Assembly: GCA_035315685.1 (NCBI GenBank)
Contig: DATFXR010000255.1
Coordinates: forward strand, 1-10,455
DNA length: 10,455 nt
Direction: 5' to 3'
Origin: QHWK01 sp035315685
Lineage (GTDB): Bacteria > Acidobacteriota > Vicinamibacteria > Vicinamibacterales > CAVVIG01
The notes below the pieces were generated by a model. The model worked only from the letters and a program-made list of their open reading frames with translations. It ran no database searches and was not told the DNA's origin. The translations under genes were made by a program, and so were the position numbers. The first letter of the stretch is position 1. The number at the start of each line of letters is the position of its first letter. Shown here one piece after another: positions 1 through 5,842 of this stretch.

Positions 1-366
1 CTCCCCGCGCCGGTGGAGCGGCAGGAAGCCGGCGACGGGTCGATGCAGTTCACGGCCGGCGAGCCGGCGGAAGTCGTCGTCGCGCTGACGGACAACAGCG
101 TCGTGGTCTCGGAGTTCGCCGGCGTCTGGGAGTCGCCGTTCACGCTGTCGGCGCGGCCGCGGCGGGTCGGCGTGCTGAAATGGCGGCGTCTGCCGGAGAC
201 GCCGCTGTTCAACGCGCTCACGGCGCTGATCAAGGGCGCCCGCGACGCACGCCACTCCCGGTTCCAGACCTGCCGTTACTGCGGCAACAGCACCGCGCCG
301 GAGTGGATGCACGAGGATGGAATCTGTCAGTCGTGCGCCGATCAGCACAGCGGCGCCATTCACTGA
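1..366 (+). CDS. 3' part of a hypothetical protein with a C-terminal zinc-ribbon-like tail
   Basis: The reading frame is open from the left edge of the window to TGA at 364-366, so the gene probably starts outside; the first in-window start would be GTG at 13, with no clear ribosome binding site in view. The visible part is about 121 residues. The last ~35 residues hold two CxxC pairs (CRYC and CQSC), 15 residues apart, with the sequence PEWMHEDG between them. This arrangement would fit one structural zinc site, and similar tails occur on unnamed bacterial proteins. The part before it (AEVVVALTDNSVVVSEFAGVWESPF) looks like a beta-rich globular domain that I do not recognise. I see no signal peptide or membrane segment in this part. 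The gene converges on uup, with a repeat-rich intergenic region between. Function is unknown; the zinc binding is inferred from cysteine spacing only. Confidence 0.7.
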   Translation, partial: LPAPVERQEAGDGSMQFTAGEPAEVVVALTDNSVVVSEFAGVWESPFTLSARPRRVGVLKWRRLPETPLFNALTALIKGARDARHSRFQTCRYCGNSTAPEWMHEDGICQSCADQHSGAIH

Positions 367-377
367 AGGGCGGCAAT

Positions 378-463
378 TAAGAATTTGGAATTAAGAATTA
401 GGAATTCGTGATCACGACGCCGCGGACAGCGCGACAGGCATTCTTAATTCTTAATTCTTAATT
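378..463. repeat. inverted array of AT-rich heptamers between convergent genes
   Basis: Four heptamer units on the left (taagaat, ttggaat, taagaat, taggaat; 378-405) face three perfect units of the opposite orientation on the right (attctta x3; 440-460, plus att). A 34-base GC-rich spacer lies between and contains the 10-bp palindrome cgtgatcacg (407-416). The outermost bases form a perfect 12-bp inverted repeat (373-384 with 454-465). It stands out as AT-rich in a GC-rich window. It sits between convergent genes, so it could act as a two-way transcription terminator. The stop codon of uup (458-460) lies inside the last right-hand unit. Whether it is a mobile or expanding repeat cannot be told from one copy. 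Confidence 0.75.
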
Positions 464-2293
464 GCGCCGACTCTCCAGCTCCTCCCACCTTCCATACGCC
501 CGGGTGAGCTCCTCCTGCAGGGCGTCGGCGCGTGCGAGCGCTGCGTTGATGGTTTCGGCCGATTCCTTGTAAAAGTCCGGCCCGGCGATCGTCGCAGCCA
601 AATCCCGCTGCTCGGTCTCGAGCGCTTCGATGCGAGCCGGCAGCGCGTCCAGCTCACGCTGCTCCATGTAGCTGAGCCGCTTCCGCTGCGCTGACAAGGA
701 ATGAAGGACAACAGAGGACGCAGAGGCGCTGGGTGGGTGCCGATTCTCCGTGGCCTCATCCTTTGCGACCTTTGTTGTCCTTTGTGGCCTTGACTGCGAA
801 GCCTGCCTCAGCCAGTCGACGTAACCGCCCACATATTCGCCCACGCGACCGTCCCCTTCGAACGACAACGTGCTCGTGATCACGTTGTCCAGGAAGACGC
901 GGTCATGGCTGACGAGGAGCAGCGTCCCCGGCCACGCGACGAGTTGCTCCTCGAGCAGTTCCAGTGTCTCGAGATCGAGGTCGTTGGTCGGTTCGTCGAG
1001 CACGAGCACGTTCGCAGGCCGGGTAAAGAGCCGCGCCAGCAACAGCCGATTCCGCTCGCCGCCCGACAGCGCTTTGACCGGCGAGCGGGCCCGTTCGTTG
1101 GAGAAGAGGAAATCCCGCAGGTACGCGTGGACGTGGCGCGAGCGGCCGTTCGCAGTCACGGTGTCGTTGCCGTCGCCGATCGTGGCGAAGACGGTCCGCT
1201 CGGGATCGAGCTGCTCGCGCTGCTGGTCGTAGTACGCGACGTGGACGTTCGCGCCGCGGCGCACCTCGCCGGTGTCCGGCGCCAGATCGCCGATCAGCAG
1301 GCGCAGCAGCGTCGTCTTCCCGGTGCCGTTGGCGCCGATGAGACCCACGCGATCGCCGCGCATGATCCGTGTGGAGCAGTCGCTGATGACCGGCCGCCCC
1401 TCGTACGCCTTTGAAATGGCGCGCGCGTCGAAGACGAGCCTGCCGGACTGCTCGGCCTGCTCCACCTGCAGCCGTACGGTTCCCATCTGCTCGCGGCGCG
1501 CCGCGCGCTCGTTGCGCATGGCGATCAGTGCGCGCACGCGCCCTTCGTTTCGCGTGCGCCTCGCTTTGATGCCCTGGCGCAGCCACGCTTCCTCTTCAGC
1601 CAGCTTCCGATCGAACTTCGCCTGCTGCAGTGCCTCGTCTGCCAGCGCGTCTTCTTTCCGCCGCAGGTAGGTCGCGTAGTCGCCCGGCCAGGACGTCAGC
1701 TCCCCACGATCGAGCTCGACGATCCGCGTTGCCAGCCGCTGGAGGAACGCGCGGTCGTGCGTCACGAAGATGACGGCACCGGCGTACCCGGCGAGAAACT
1801 GCTCGAGCCAGGTGATCGCGTCGATGTCGAGATGGTTGGTCGGTTCGTCCAGCAGCAGGAGATCGGGCTGCCCGACCAAAGCCCGCGCGAGGAGCACGCG
1901 GCGTCGCCATCCGCCCGACAGCGTGTCGACGATCGCATCAGCAGGCAGGCCAAGACGCGAGAGGACCAGATCGACCTGGTGCTCGCGCAGCCAGACCTCG
2001 TCCTCCGCAAGGTGGTGCGTGTGCCCCGCCGCGACGACCTCGAAGACGCTGCGGTCGGCGGAGAGAGGAACGTCCTGTTCCAGCCGCGCGACCCGCAGCG
2101 CCGGTTGCCGCCACACGGTACCGGCGTCGGGAACGAGCTCGCCGCTGATGATTTTCAGCAGCGTCGACTTTCCCGCACCGTTGCGCCCCAGAACCGCGAC
2201 GCGCTCACGCGCGTCGACGAGAAGCGATGCGTTGTCGAGCAACGGCAGATGGCCGTAGGCGATAGAAATCCCTTCCAGCGATACGAGCGGCAC
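458..2293 (-). CDS. uup: ABC-F family ATPase, Uup type
   Basis: A 611-residue cytoplasmic protein with two ABC ATPase domains, no membrane segments and a C-terminal coiled coil, as in Uup (about 635 residues in E. coli). Domain 1 has Walker A GRNGAGKST at 36-44, signature LSGG 125-128, Walker B LLLLDEPTNHLD from 145 and the switch histidine H179. Domain 2 has Walker A GANGTGKTT at 320-328, LSGG 409-412, Walker B VLVLDEPTNDLD from 429 and H463. The inter-domain linker (about 200-285) contains the typical KARRTRNEGRVRAL stretch. Residues about 540-610 form the coiled-coil end. ABC-F proteins bind the ribosome near the tRNA exit site and relieve stalled or aberrant ribosomes; Uup is also linked to precise excision of transposons and to replication intermediates. 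All catalytic motifs look intact. The start is GTG with a good upstream AGGTGA. Odd points: residues 504-530 are encoded by a dyad-symmetric repeat, and the stop lies in a heptamer repeat. Confidence 0.96.
   Translation of the reverse strand: MPLVSLEGISIAYGHLPLLDNASLLVDARERVAVLGRNGAGKSTLLKIISGELVPDAGTVWRQPALRVARLEQDVPLSADRSVFEVVAAGHTHHLAEDEVWLREHQVDLVLSRLGLPADAIVDTLSGGWRRRVLLARALVGQPDLLLLDEPTNHLDIDAITWLEQFLAGYAGAVIFVTHDRAFLQRLATRIVELDRGELTSWPGDYATYLRRKEDALADEALQQAKFDRKLAEEEAWLRQGIKARRTRNEGRVRALIAMRNERAARREQMGTVRLQVEQAEQSGRLVFDARAISKAYEGRPVISDCSTRIMRGDRVGLIGANGTGKTTLLRLLIGDLAPDTGEVRRGANVHVAYYDQQREQLDPERTVFATIGDGNDTVTANGRSRHVHAYLRDFLFSNERARSPVKALSGGERNRLLLARLFTRPANVLVLDEPTNDLDLETLELLEEQLVAWPGTLLLVSHDRVFLDNVITSTLSFEGDGRVGEYVGGYVDWLRQASQSRPQRTTKVAKDEATENRHPPSASASSVVLHSLSAQRKRLSYMEQRELDALPARIEALETEQRDLAATIAGPDFYKESAETINAALARADALQEELTRAYGRWEELESRRN
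704..782. repeat. imperfect palindromic element inside uup
   Basis: Two arms of about 23 bases (704-726 and 760-782) are imperfect reverse complements with about four mismatches; the outer 10 bases (aaggacaaca and tgttgtcctt) match perfectly. The centre (727-759) contains attctccgtggcctc. The purine-rich ACAAAGG/ACAGAGG-like wording resembles dispersed intergenic repeats that I recall from acidobacterial and other genomes; this is recollection, not a search. It codes in frame for residues 504-530 of Uup, a Ser/Thr/Lys-rich low-complexity stretch between ATPase domain 2 and the C-terminal coiled coil. Confidence 0.6.
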
Positions 2294-2296
2294 ATC

Positions 2297-2302
2297 TCAC
2301 CT
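2297..2302 (-). promoter_or_regulatory. ribosome binding site of uup
   Basis: On the minus strand AGGTGA stands about six bases before the GTG at 2293. This fixes the start, because the overlapping ATG one codon position upstream (2295) is out of frame. Confidence 0.65.
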
Positions 2303-2337
2303 ACATCAGAAGGAATAGATCGGTGACCGTGATCGAA

Positions 2338-2347
2338 TCTTCGAAGA
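2338..2347. promoter_or_regulatory. 10-bp palindrome between divergent uup and lipoprotein genes
   Basis: The perfect palindrome tcttcgaaga lies in the 231-bp divergent intergenic region, about 45 bp upstream of uup and 178 bp upstream of the lipoprotein start. It could be an operator half-site pair, but a short palindrome can occur by chance. I found no convincing -35/-10 pair in either direction. Confidence 0.2.
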
Positions 2348-2441
2348 CTGTTGGGAGCGCAACGAAATGTGAAAGTTACATGGTGACGTGAATGAAACGG
2401 TGCAGGGCCTCATGCGACCCTTCTCGGTCATCTGTTTGTGA

Positions 2442-2471
2442 ATTCGGGTCTTACCCCGAATGGCCGATACT
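2442..2471 (+). promoter_or_regulatory. leader hairpin followed by GGCCGATACT motif
   Basis: A 7-bp stem (attcggg 2442-2448 with cccgaat 2455-2461, six-base loop) is followed at once by GGCCGATACT (2462-2471), 53 bases before the lipoprotein start. The same 10-mer lies 42 bases before the TonB-receptor start, and its last nine bases recur at 5906-5914. GCCGATA is reminiscent of the -10 element of FliA-type (sigma-28) promoters, but no TAAA stands at the expected -35 position, so it may instead be an operator or part of a structured leader. Confidence 0.35.
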
Positions 2472-2514
2472 GCTGGGCTGTGGCACGGTCCGTGAGAGAG
2501 AAATCGCCAGGTAC

Positions 2515-2522
2515 AAGGAGGT
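2515..2522 (+). promoter_or_regulatory. ribosome binding site of the DUF5666 lipoprotein
   Basis: AAGGAGGT, an almost perfect Shine-Dalgarno sequence, lies just before ATG 2525. Its spacing to this ATG is short; the in-frame GTG at 2531 would be better spaced. Either start gives a sound lipoprotein signal, and both rule out the far-upstream GTG at 2438. Confidence 0.7.
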
Positions 2523-2524
2523 GC

Positions 2525-3694
2525 ATGGAAGTGATTAACTGGCGAACAACGGTCACGGGACTTCTCGCGTCGGCCTCGCTCGTCCTCGTCGGATGCGGAT
2601 CCGATCGAGTGGGTGGCGTCACGTCGCCCTCCACTGTCAACGCTCGCACCGTTTCGGCAGCCACTTCCAATCTCGTCGTCGCCTTCGATCATGGCAACGA
2701 CGGTGATGAGGTCGAGGGCGAAGCGCCAGTTACCTCCCTCGTCGCCGGCACGTCCTGCCCCACGCTGAGCTTCATGATTGGCAGCCTCAAGGTCTCCGTT
2801 ACGAGCGCGACCCAATTCGAGCGCGGCACCTGCGCAACTATCCAGCCAGGAGTGATACTCGAGGTCAAGGGTACCAAGGTCGGCACCGCCGTCACTGCCA
2901 CGAAGATCGAGTTCGAGAGCGTGGCCCCGCCGACTCCGCCAACGACGCCGCCCGGCCCGACGCCACCTGCCACGCAGCCGGTTGAAGGCGAAGGCATGGT
3001 CACGGGCCTCACGGCCGGCACCGCGTGCCCGACGCTGCAGTTCACGGTCAGCACGTTCACGGTCAAGCTCACGGCGACGACGACCTTCGAACACGGTGTC
3101 TGCACCGATATCAAGGTGGGCGTGATGCTCGAAGTGACCGGCACGATGGACACGGCCACACACACCGTCACGGCGTCGAAGGTCGAGCTCAAAAACGAGA
3201 ACGAAGGCGAAAACGAGCCCGCGGAAGGCGACGGCGTCGTGACCTCTCTGGTCACAGGTACCTCCTGCCCGACGCTGCAGTTCATGGTCGGCACCTTCCT
3301 GATCAAGCTGGACGCGAATACGGTGTTCGACAAGGGAACGTGCGCCGACATCCAGGTCGGCATGAAGGTTCACGTCAAGGGCGGCATGAACCGGACGACC
3401 AGCAGCGTCCTCGCGACACGGATCGCCGTACAGACCGACAACGGCGGACCGGGCAAACCTGACCACCCGGTGATCGAAGGCGACGCGCACGTCACGAGCC
3501 TGATGTCCGGGACTGCCTGCCCGACGCTGACCTTCCGCGTCGACGAATGGACGGTCATGGTCGATGCCACGACGACGTTCGTCGCGGGGACATGTGCCGA
3601 CATCAAGCCCGGCAGGCACGTCGGCGTCAAGGGCGTCATCACCGCCGAACACACGGTGCAGGCCTCGTTCATCGTCGTCAAGAGCGACGACTGA
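2525..3694 (+). CDS. lipoprotein with four DUF5666-like repeats
   Basis: A predicted lipoprotein of 389 residues: N-terminal INWRTTVTGLLASASLV, then lipobox LVGC with C24 as the lipidated residue. No Asp follows the Cys (next residues GSD), so outer-membrane sorting is plausible. The rest is four copies of a beta-rich unit at about 64-131, 154-221, 234-301 and 318-385. Each has the pattern VTSL.xGTxCPTLxFxV, a TTTF-like strand, GTCADI and a VKGT-like strand, as I know from DUF5666 proteins. Each copy has two cysteines exactly 25 residues apart (C78/C103, C168/C193, C248/C273, C332/C357), so four internal disulfides are likely. A proline/threonine-rich linker (135-152) separates copies 1 and 2, and an acidic linker (KNENEGENEPAEGD) copies 2 and 3. 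Role unknown; it may be a surface or periplasmic binding or scaffold protein. The stop overlaps a heptamer repeat. It is divergent from uup. Confidence 0.88.
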   Translation: MEVINWRTTVTGLLASASLVLVGCGSDRVGGVTSPSTVNARTVSAATSNLVVAFDHGNDGDEVEGEAPVTSLVAGTSCPTLSFMIGSLKVSVTSATQFERGTCATIQPGVILEVKGTKVGTAVTATKIEFESVAPPTPPTTPPGPTPPATQPVEGEGMVTGLTAGTACPTLQFTVSTFTVKLTATTTFEHGVCTDIKVGVMLEVTGTMDTATHTVTASKVELKNENEGENEPAEGDGVVTSLVTGTSCPTLQFMVGTFLIKLDANTVFDKGTCADIQVGMKVHVKGGMNRTTSSVLATRIAVQTDNGGPGKPDHPVIEGDAHVTSLMSGTACPTLTFRVDEWTVMVDATTTFVAGTCADIKPGRHVGVKGVITAEHTVQASFIVVKSDD

Positions 3695-3706
3695 CGATTG
3701 ACGACT
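3686..3706 (+). repeat. three tandem heptamers across the stop codon
   Basis: Three units, gacgact, gacgatt, gacgact, run without a break. The TGA stop of the lipoprotein gene (3692-3694) spans the junction of units 1 and 2, so the last Asp-Asp residues are encoded by the repeat. It fills most of the short gap before the start-codon hairpin of the next gene. Confidence 0.65.
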
Positions 3707-3713
3707 TTCGGCT

Positions 3714-3744
3714 AGGATCGCGTGCGCCATGCGCACGCGATCCT
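3714..3744 (+). promoter_or_regulatory. perfect hairpin enclosing the start codon of the M29-like gene
   Basis: The arm aggatcgcgtgcgc (3714-3727) is exactly complementary to gcgcacgcgatcct (3731-3744), with the three-base loop CAT (3728-3730). The start ATG is 3729-3731, so two of its bases are in the loop, and the only Shine-Dalgarno-like bases (AGGA, 3714-3717) are in the left stem. A 14-bp GC-rich stem would strongly hide the initiation site in mRNA. As DNA it is also a 31-bp palindrome that a repressor could bind. No T-run follows, so a normal intrinsic terminator is unlikely. Confidence 0.7.
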
Positions 3745-4895
3745 GTTGTCTCCTGCTGTGTGTGATCTGCGCGGTCACGCTGTCCGCGCAACCCCGTCTC
3801 ACCTTCGACTACCCGGCCATCGCGCGCCGTCTCGTCCAGCAGCTGGCGCTGAAGCCGGGAGAGCGCGTCCTGTCGATCGCGCATCCGGGCACGTTCGAAG
3901 AACTGCAGCCGTGGATTCGCTACGAGGTGATGCGCGCCGGCGGCATCGACCTCGGGGTCGTCGAGGTGCTGCGCGAGCCGGTGCCTGACGCCTTCGAGTC
4001 CGCCGTCCTGATCAAAGGCGCCCGCGAGGCGCGCGCGCACTACAAGGCGATGTTCCGCGACGTCGACGCCGCGATCATGATGCCGGGTGCCAACACGTCG
4101 CATCCGGCGTATCTCGCGATGCAGGACTGGCTGAAGGACGACCTCACCGAGCATCGCGGTCGCCGCACGATCCACTTTCACTGGCTCGAAGCCGGCAGCG
4201 CCTATCCAATCGCTGGCCAACCGCTGCCGAGCCGCGCGCAGATGGACGGTGCGTATCAGCACGCGCTGCTGCACACCGACTACCAGGCGCTCGCCGCCGT
4301 CGAGCGCCGGTTCGCCAATGCGCTGCGTGCCGGAGAGGTTCACATCACGTCGCCGCTCGGGACTGACCTGCGGTTCCGCGTCGGCGACCGGCCGGCGAAC
4401 CTGCAGGACGGCGATGCGTCGGCCGCGCGCGCAGCACAAGGCACGGTGCTCGTCGATCACGAGATTGAATTGCCCGCCGGCGTGGTCCGCATCGCGCCGC
4501 TCGAGGAGACGGTGGACGGCGTCCTGGCGTTTCCTCCATCGCAGTGGGACGGGCGTCCCGTAGACGGCCTGAAGCTCCGGTTCGCGCTCGGACGAGTCGT
4601 CGAGATCACGGCGGCGAGCGGCCGCGACGCCGTCGACGCGGAAATGCGGCGCGCCGGTGACGCGGGACGGATGTTCCGCGAGATCGGCGTCGGGTTCAAC
4701 CCGCTGCTCGGCGTTCCGGACCGGGCGCCGTGGATCCCGTACTACGGGTACGGCGCCGGAGTCGTCCGGTTGTCACTCGGCGACAATACCGAACTCGGCG
4801 GAAACGTCACCGGCGGCTACGTCCGATGGAACTTCTTTACGGATCTCACCGTGACCGTCGGCGGAACCGCGTGGGTGAGGAACGGGAAGATGTAG
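3729..4895 (+). CDS. exported M29-family aminopeptidase-like protein, probably without its metal site
   Basis: 388 residues. An N-terminal signal peptide (MRTRS, hydrophobic core, LSA then Q21) points to export. The rest follows the M29 (AmpS/AmpT, COG2309) plan: a helical/Rossmann-like N-terminal half (DYPAIARRLVQQLALKPGERVL), GTDLRF near 211, LPAG at 248, REIGVGFNP at 317 and RLSLGDN at 347. M29 enzymes are two-metal aminopeptidases using Glu, Glu, His, His, Asp (250, 316, 345, 378, 380 in AmpT, from memory). With the same 66- and 29-residue spacings, this protein has V252, E318 and R347, then R366 and N368 in YVRWNFF where the family has HxD. Four of five ligands seem replaced, so it is probably not an M29-type metallopeptidase. 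It may bind peptides or serve a structural role. DUF4159 follows after 9 bp. The ATG sits inside a perfect hairpin. Confidence 0.82.
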   Translation: MRTRSCCLLLCVICAVTLSAQPRLTFDYPAIARRLVQQLALKPGERVLSIAHPGTFEELQPWIRYEVMRAGGIDLGVVEVLREPVPDAFESAVLIKGAREARAHYKAMFRDVDAAIMMPGANTSHPAYLAMQDWLKDDLTEHRGRRTIHFHWLEAGSAYPIAGQPLPSRAQMDGAYQHALLHTDYQALAAVERRFANALRAGEVHITSPLGTDLRFRVGDRPANLQDGDASAARAAQGTVLVDHEIELPAGVVRIAPLEETVDGVLAFPPSQWDGRPVDGLKLRFALGRVVEITAASGRDAVDAEMRRAGDAGRMFREIGVGFNPLLGVPDRAPWIPYYGYGAGVVRLSLGDNTELGGNVTGGYVRWNFFTDLTVTVGGTAWVRNGKM

Positions 4896-4904
4896 GATCG
4901 ACGC

Positions 4905-5723
4905 GTGAGTCTGACTCGCCGACGATCGCTGCTTGCGGTCGCTCTCGCGATTGCCGTCGCTGCCGCGGCGTATGCGCAGCGCCGGTTCGACGACTTCGGG
5001 TTCGGCGGGTACCGCGGCCGGGTGCCGGAGATCCACAACGTTCCCTACGACGGTCGCTTCACGTTCGTGCGCATCAAGTACGAGACCGCGCCCGGCGGGT
5101 ACTGGGCCGGCGGACGTCCGGCCTGGGTCCATGGTTTTCCGATCGCCGAGCAGAATCTCATGCGGATCATGACCGACATGACCTACTTGAACCCGCACGT
5201 CGAGGACATCAACGTGGTGACGCTCGACGATCCGGATCTGTTCAAGTATCCCGTCGCATACATCATCGAAGTGGGATGGTGGACGCTGACCGATCGCGAG
5301 GCCGAGGCGCTGCGCACCTACATTCAGAAGGGCGGGTTCGTCATCGTCGATGACTTCAAGATGCTCGGCTGGCGCGGTATCGACACCGGCGGATGGGAGC
5401 CGTTCGCGCAGAACATGAATCGTGTTCTGCCTGGCGTCCAGTTCTTCGACATGGAGGCGTCGCATCCGATCTTTCATTCGTTCTTCGAGCTGAACGAACA
5501 GAAGCTGGACGACGTGCCGCAGGCGTACAACGCCGGGCGTCCGATCTTTCGCGGCGTGTACGAAGACAACGATCCGAAGAAGCGCCTGGTGATGATCATC
5601 AACTACAACACCGACGTTTCGCAGTTCTGGGAATGGTCGGGACGCGGATTGCGTCCTGTCGACGACACGAACGAGGCGTACAAGCTGGGCGTCAACTATA
5701 CGATGTACGGGCTGACGCACTGA
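4905..5723 (+). CDS. exported DUF4159 domain protein
   Basis: 272 residues. The signal peptide (MSLTRRRS, alanine-rich core, AYAQ) predicts export, cleaved near residue 24. The mature part matches the DUF4159 family as I know it: FTFVRIKYE near the start, AEQNLMRIMTDMTYLNP, a conserved LDDPDLFKYPVAYIIEVGWWTLT block, then LRTYIQKGGFVIVDDF and a late ASHPIFHSFFEL block. The fold resembles the glutamine-amidotransferase-like/ThuA-type domains often found in gliding-motility and surface-protein loci, but no catalytic activity is known. DUF4159 genes often occur near MoxR ATPase and DUF58 genes; none is visible here. GTG 4905 is chosen because it gives a complete signal peptide directly after the upstream stop (4893-4895). 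TAGGATCG precedes both this start and the previous gene's. The last 28 bases overlap the end of a small minus-strand ORF. Confidence 0.9.
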   Translation: MSLTRRRSLLAVALAIAVAAAAYAQRRFDDFGFGGYRGRVPEIHNVPYDGRFTFVRIKYETAPGGYWAGGRPAWVHGFPIAEQNLMRIMTDMTYLNPHVEDINVVTLDDPDLFKYPVAYIIEVGWWTLTDREAEALRTYIQKGGFVIVDDFKMLGWRGIDTGGWEPFAQNMNRVLPGVQFFDMEASHPIFHSFFELNEQKLDDVPQAYNAGRPIFRGVYEDNDPKKRLVMIINYNTDVSQFWEWSGRGLRPVDDTNEAYKLGVNYTMYGLTH

Positions 5724-5827
5724 CCGCGACGCTCGGCTGAGGCCGCCTGCTGCTGCGCCCCTTGAGCTGCCACGCCGATGGTCGCGACTGCCGCCGCGGC
5801 CAGCACACAAACGATCTGTTTCCTCAT
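5696..5827 (-). CDS. 43-residue exported peptide or truncated gene 5' end
   Basis: ATG at 5827 (minus strand) to TAG at 5696-5698 gives 43 residues. It begins MRKQIVCVLAAAAVATIGVAAQ, a textbook signal peptide with likely cleavage after AA or AAQ, then about 20 polar residues (GAQQQAASAERRGQ and a final CVSPYIV). AGGAGG (5840-5835) stands seven bases before the ATG, the best-placed ribosome binding site in the window. The signal peptide and ribosome binding site argue for a real translation start. The mature part is very short and its 3' end runs antisense into the end of the DUF4159 gene. It may therefore be a genuine small secreted protein, or the intact 5' end of a longer exported gene whose body was lost. 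I do not recognise a family. Confidence 0.45.
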   Translation of the reverse strand: MRKQIVCVLAAAAVATIGVAAQGAQQQAASAERRGQCVSPYIV

Positions 5828-5834
5828 GTGCTTT

Positions 5835-5840
5835 CCTCCT
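5835..5840 (-). promoter_or_regulatory. ribosome binding site of the 43-residue ORF
   Basis: AGGAGG on the minus strand, seven bases from the ATG at 5827. It is the main reason to take this short ORF seriously. Confidence 0.55.
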
Positions 5841-5842
5841 GA

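Noticed and set aside
378..463. CRISPR array
   Set aside because: Units are 7 bases, adjacent, and change orientation half way; there are no spacers.
3714..3744. Intrinsic terminator of the lipoprotein gene
   Set aside because: The stem is strong but is followed by CTGTTGTC rather than a T-run, and its loop holds the next gene's start codon.
2306..3802. 498-codon minus-strand open frame opposite the DUF5666 lipoprotein gene
   Set aside because: It is the antisense of a well-supported gene in GC-rich DNA; its translation is His/Arg/Asp-rich with no domain, signal or ribosome binding site.
4773..5810. 345-codon minus-strand open frame over the DUF4159 gene
   Set aside because: Antisense of a strong family match; composition is that of a shadow frame.
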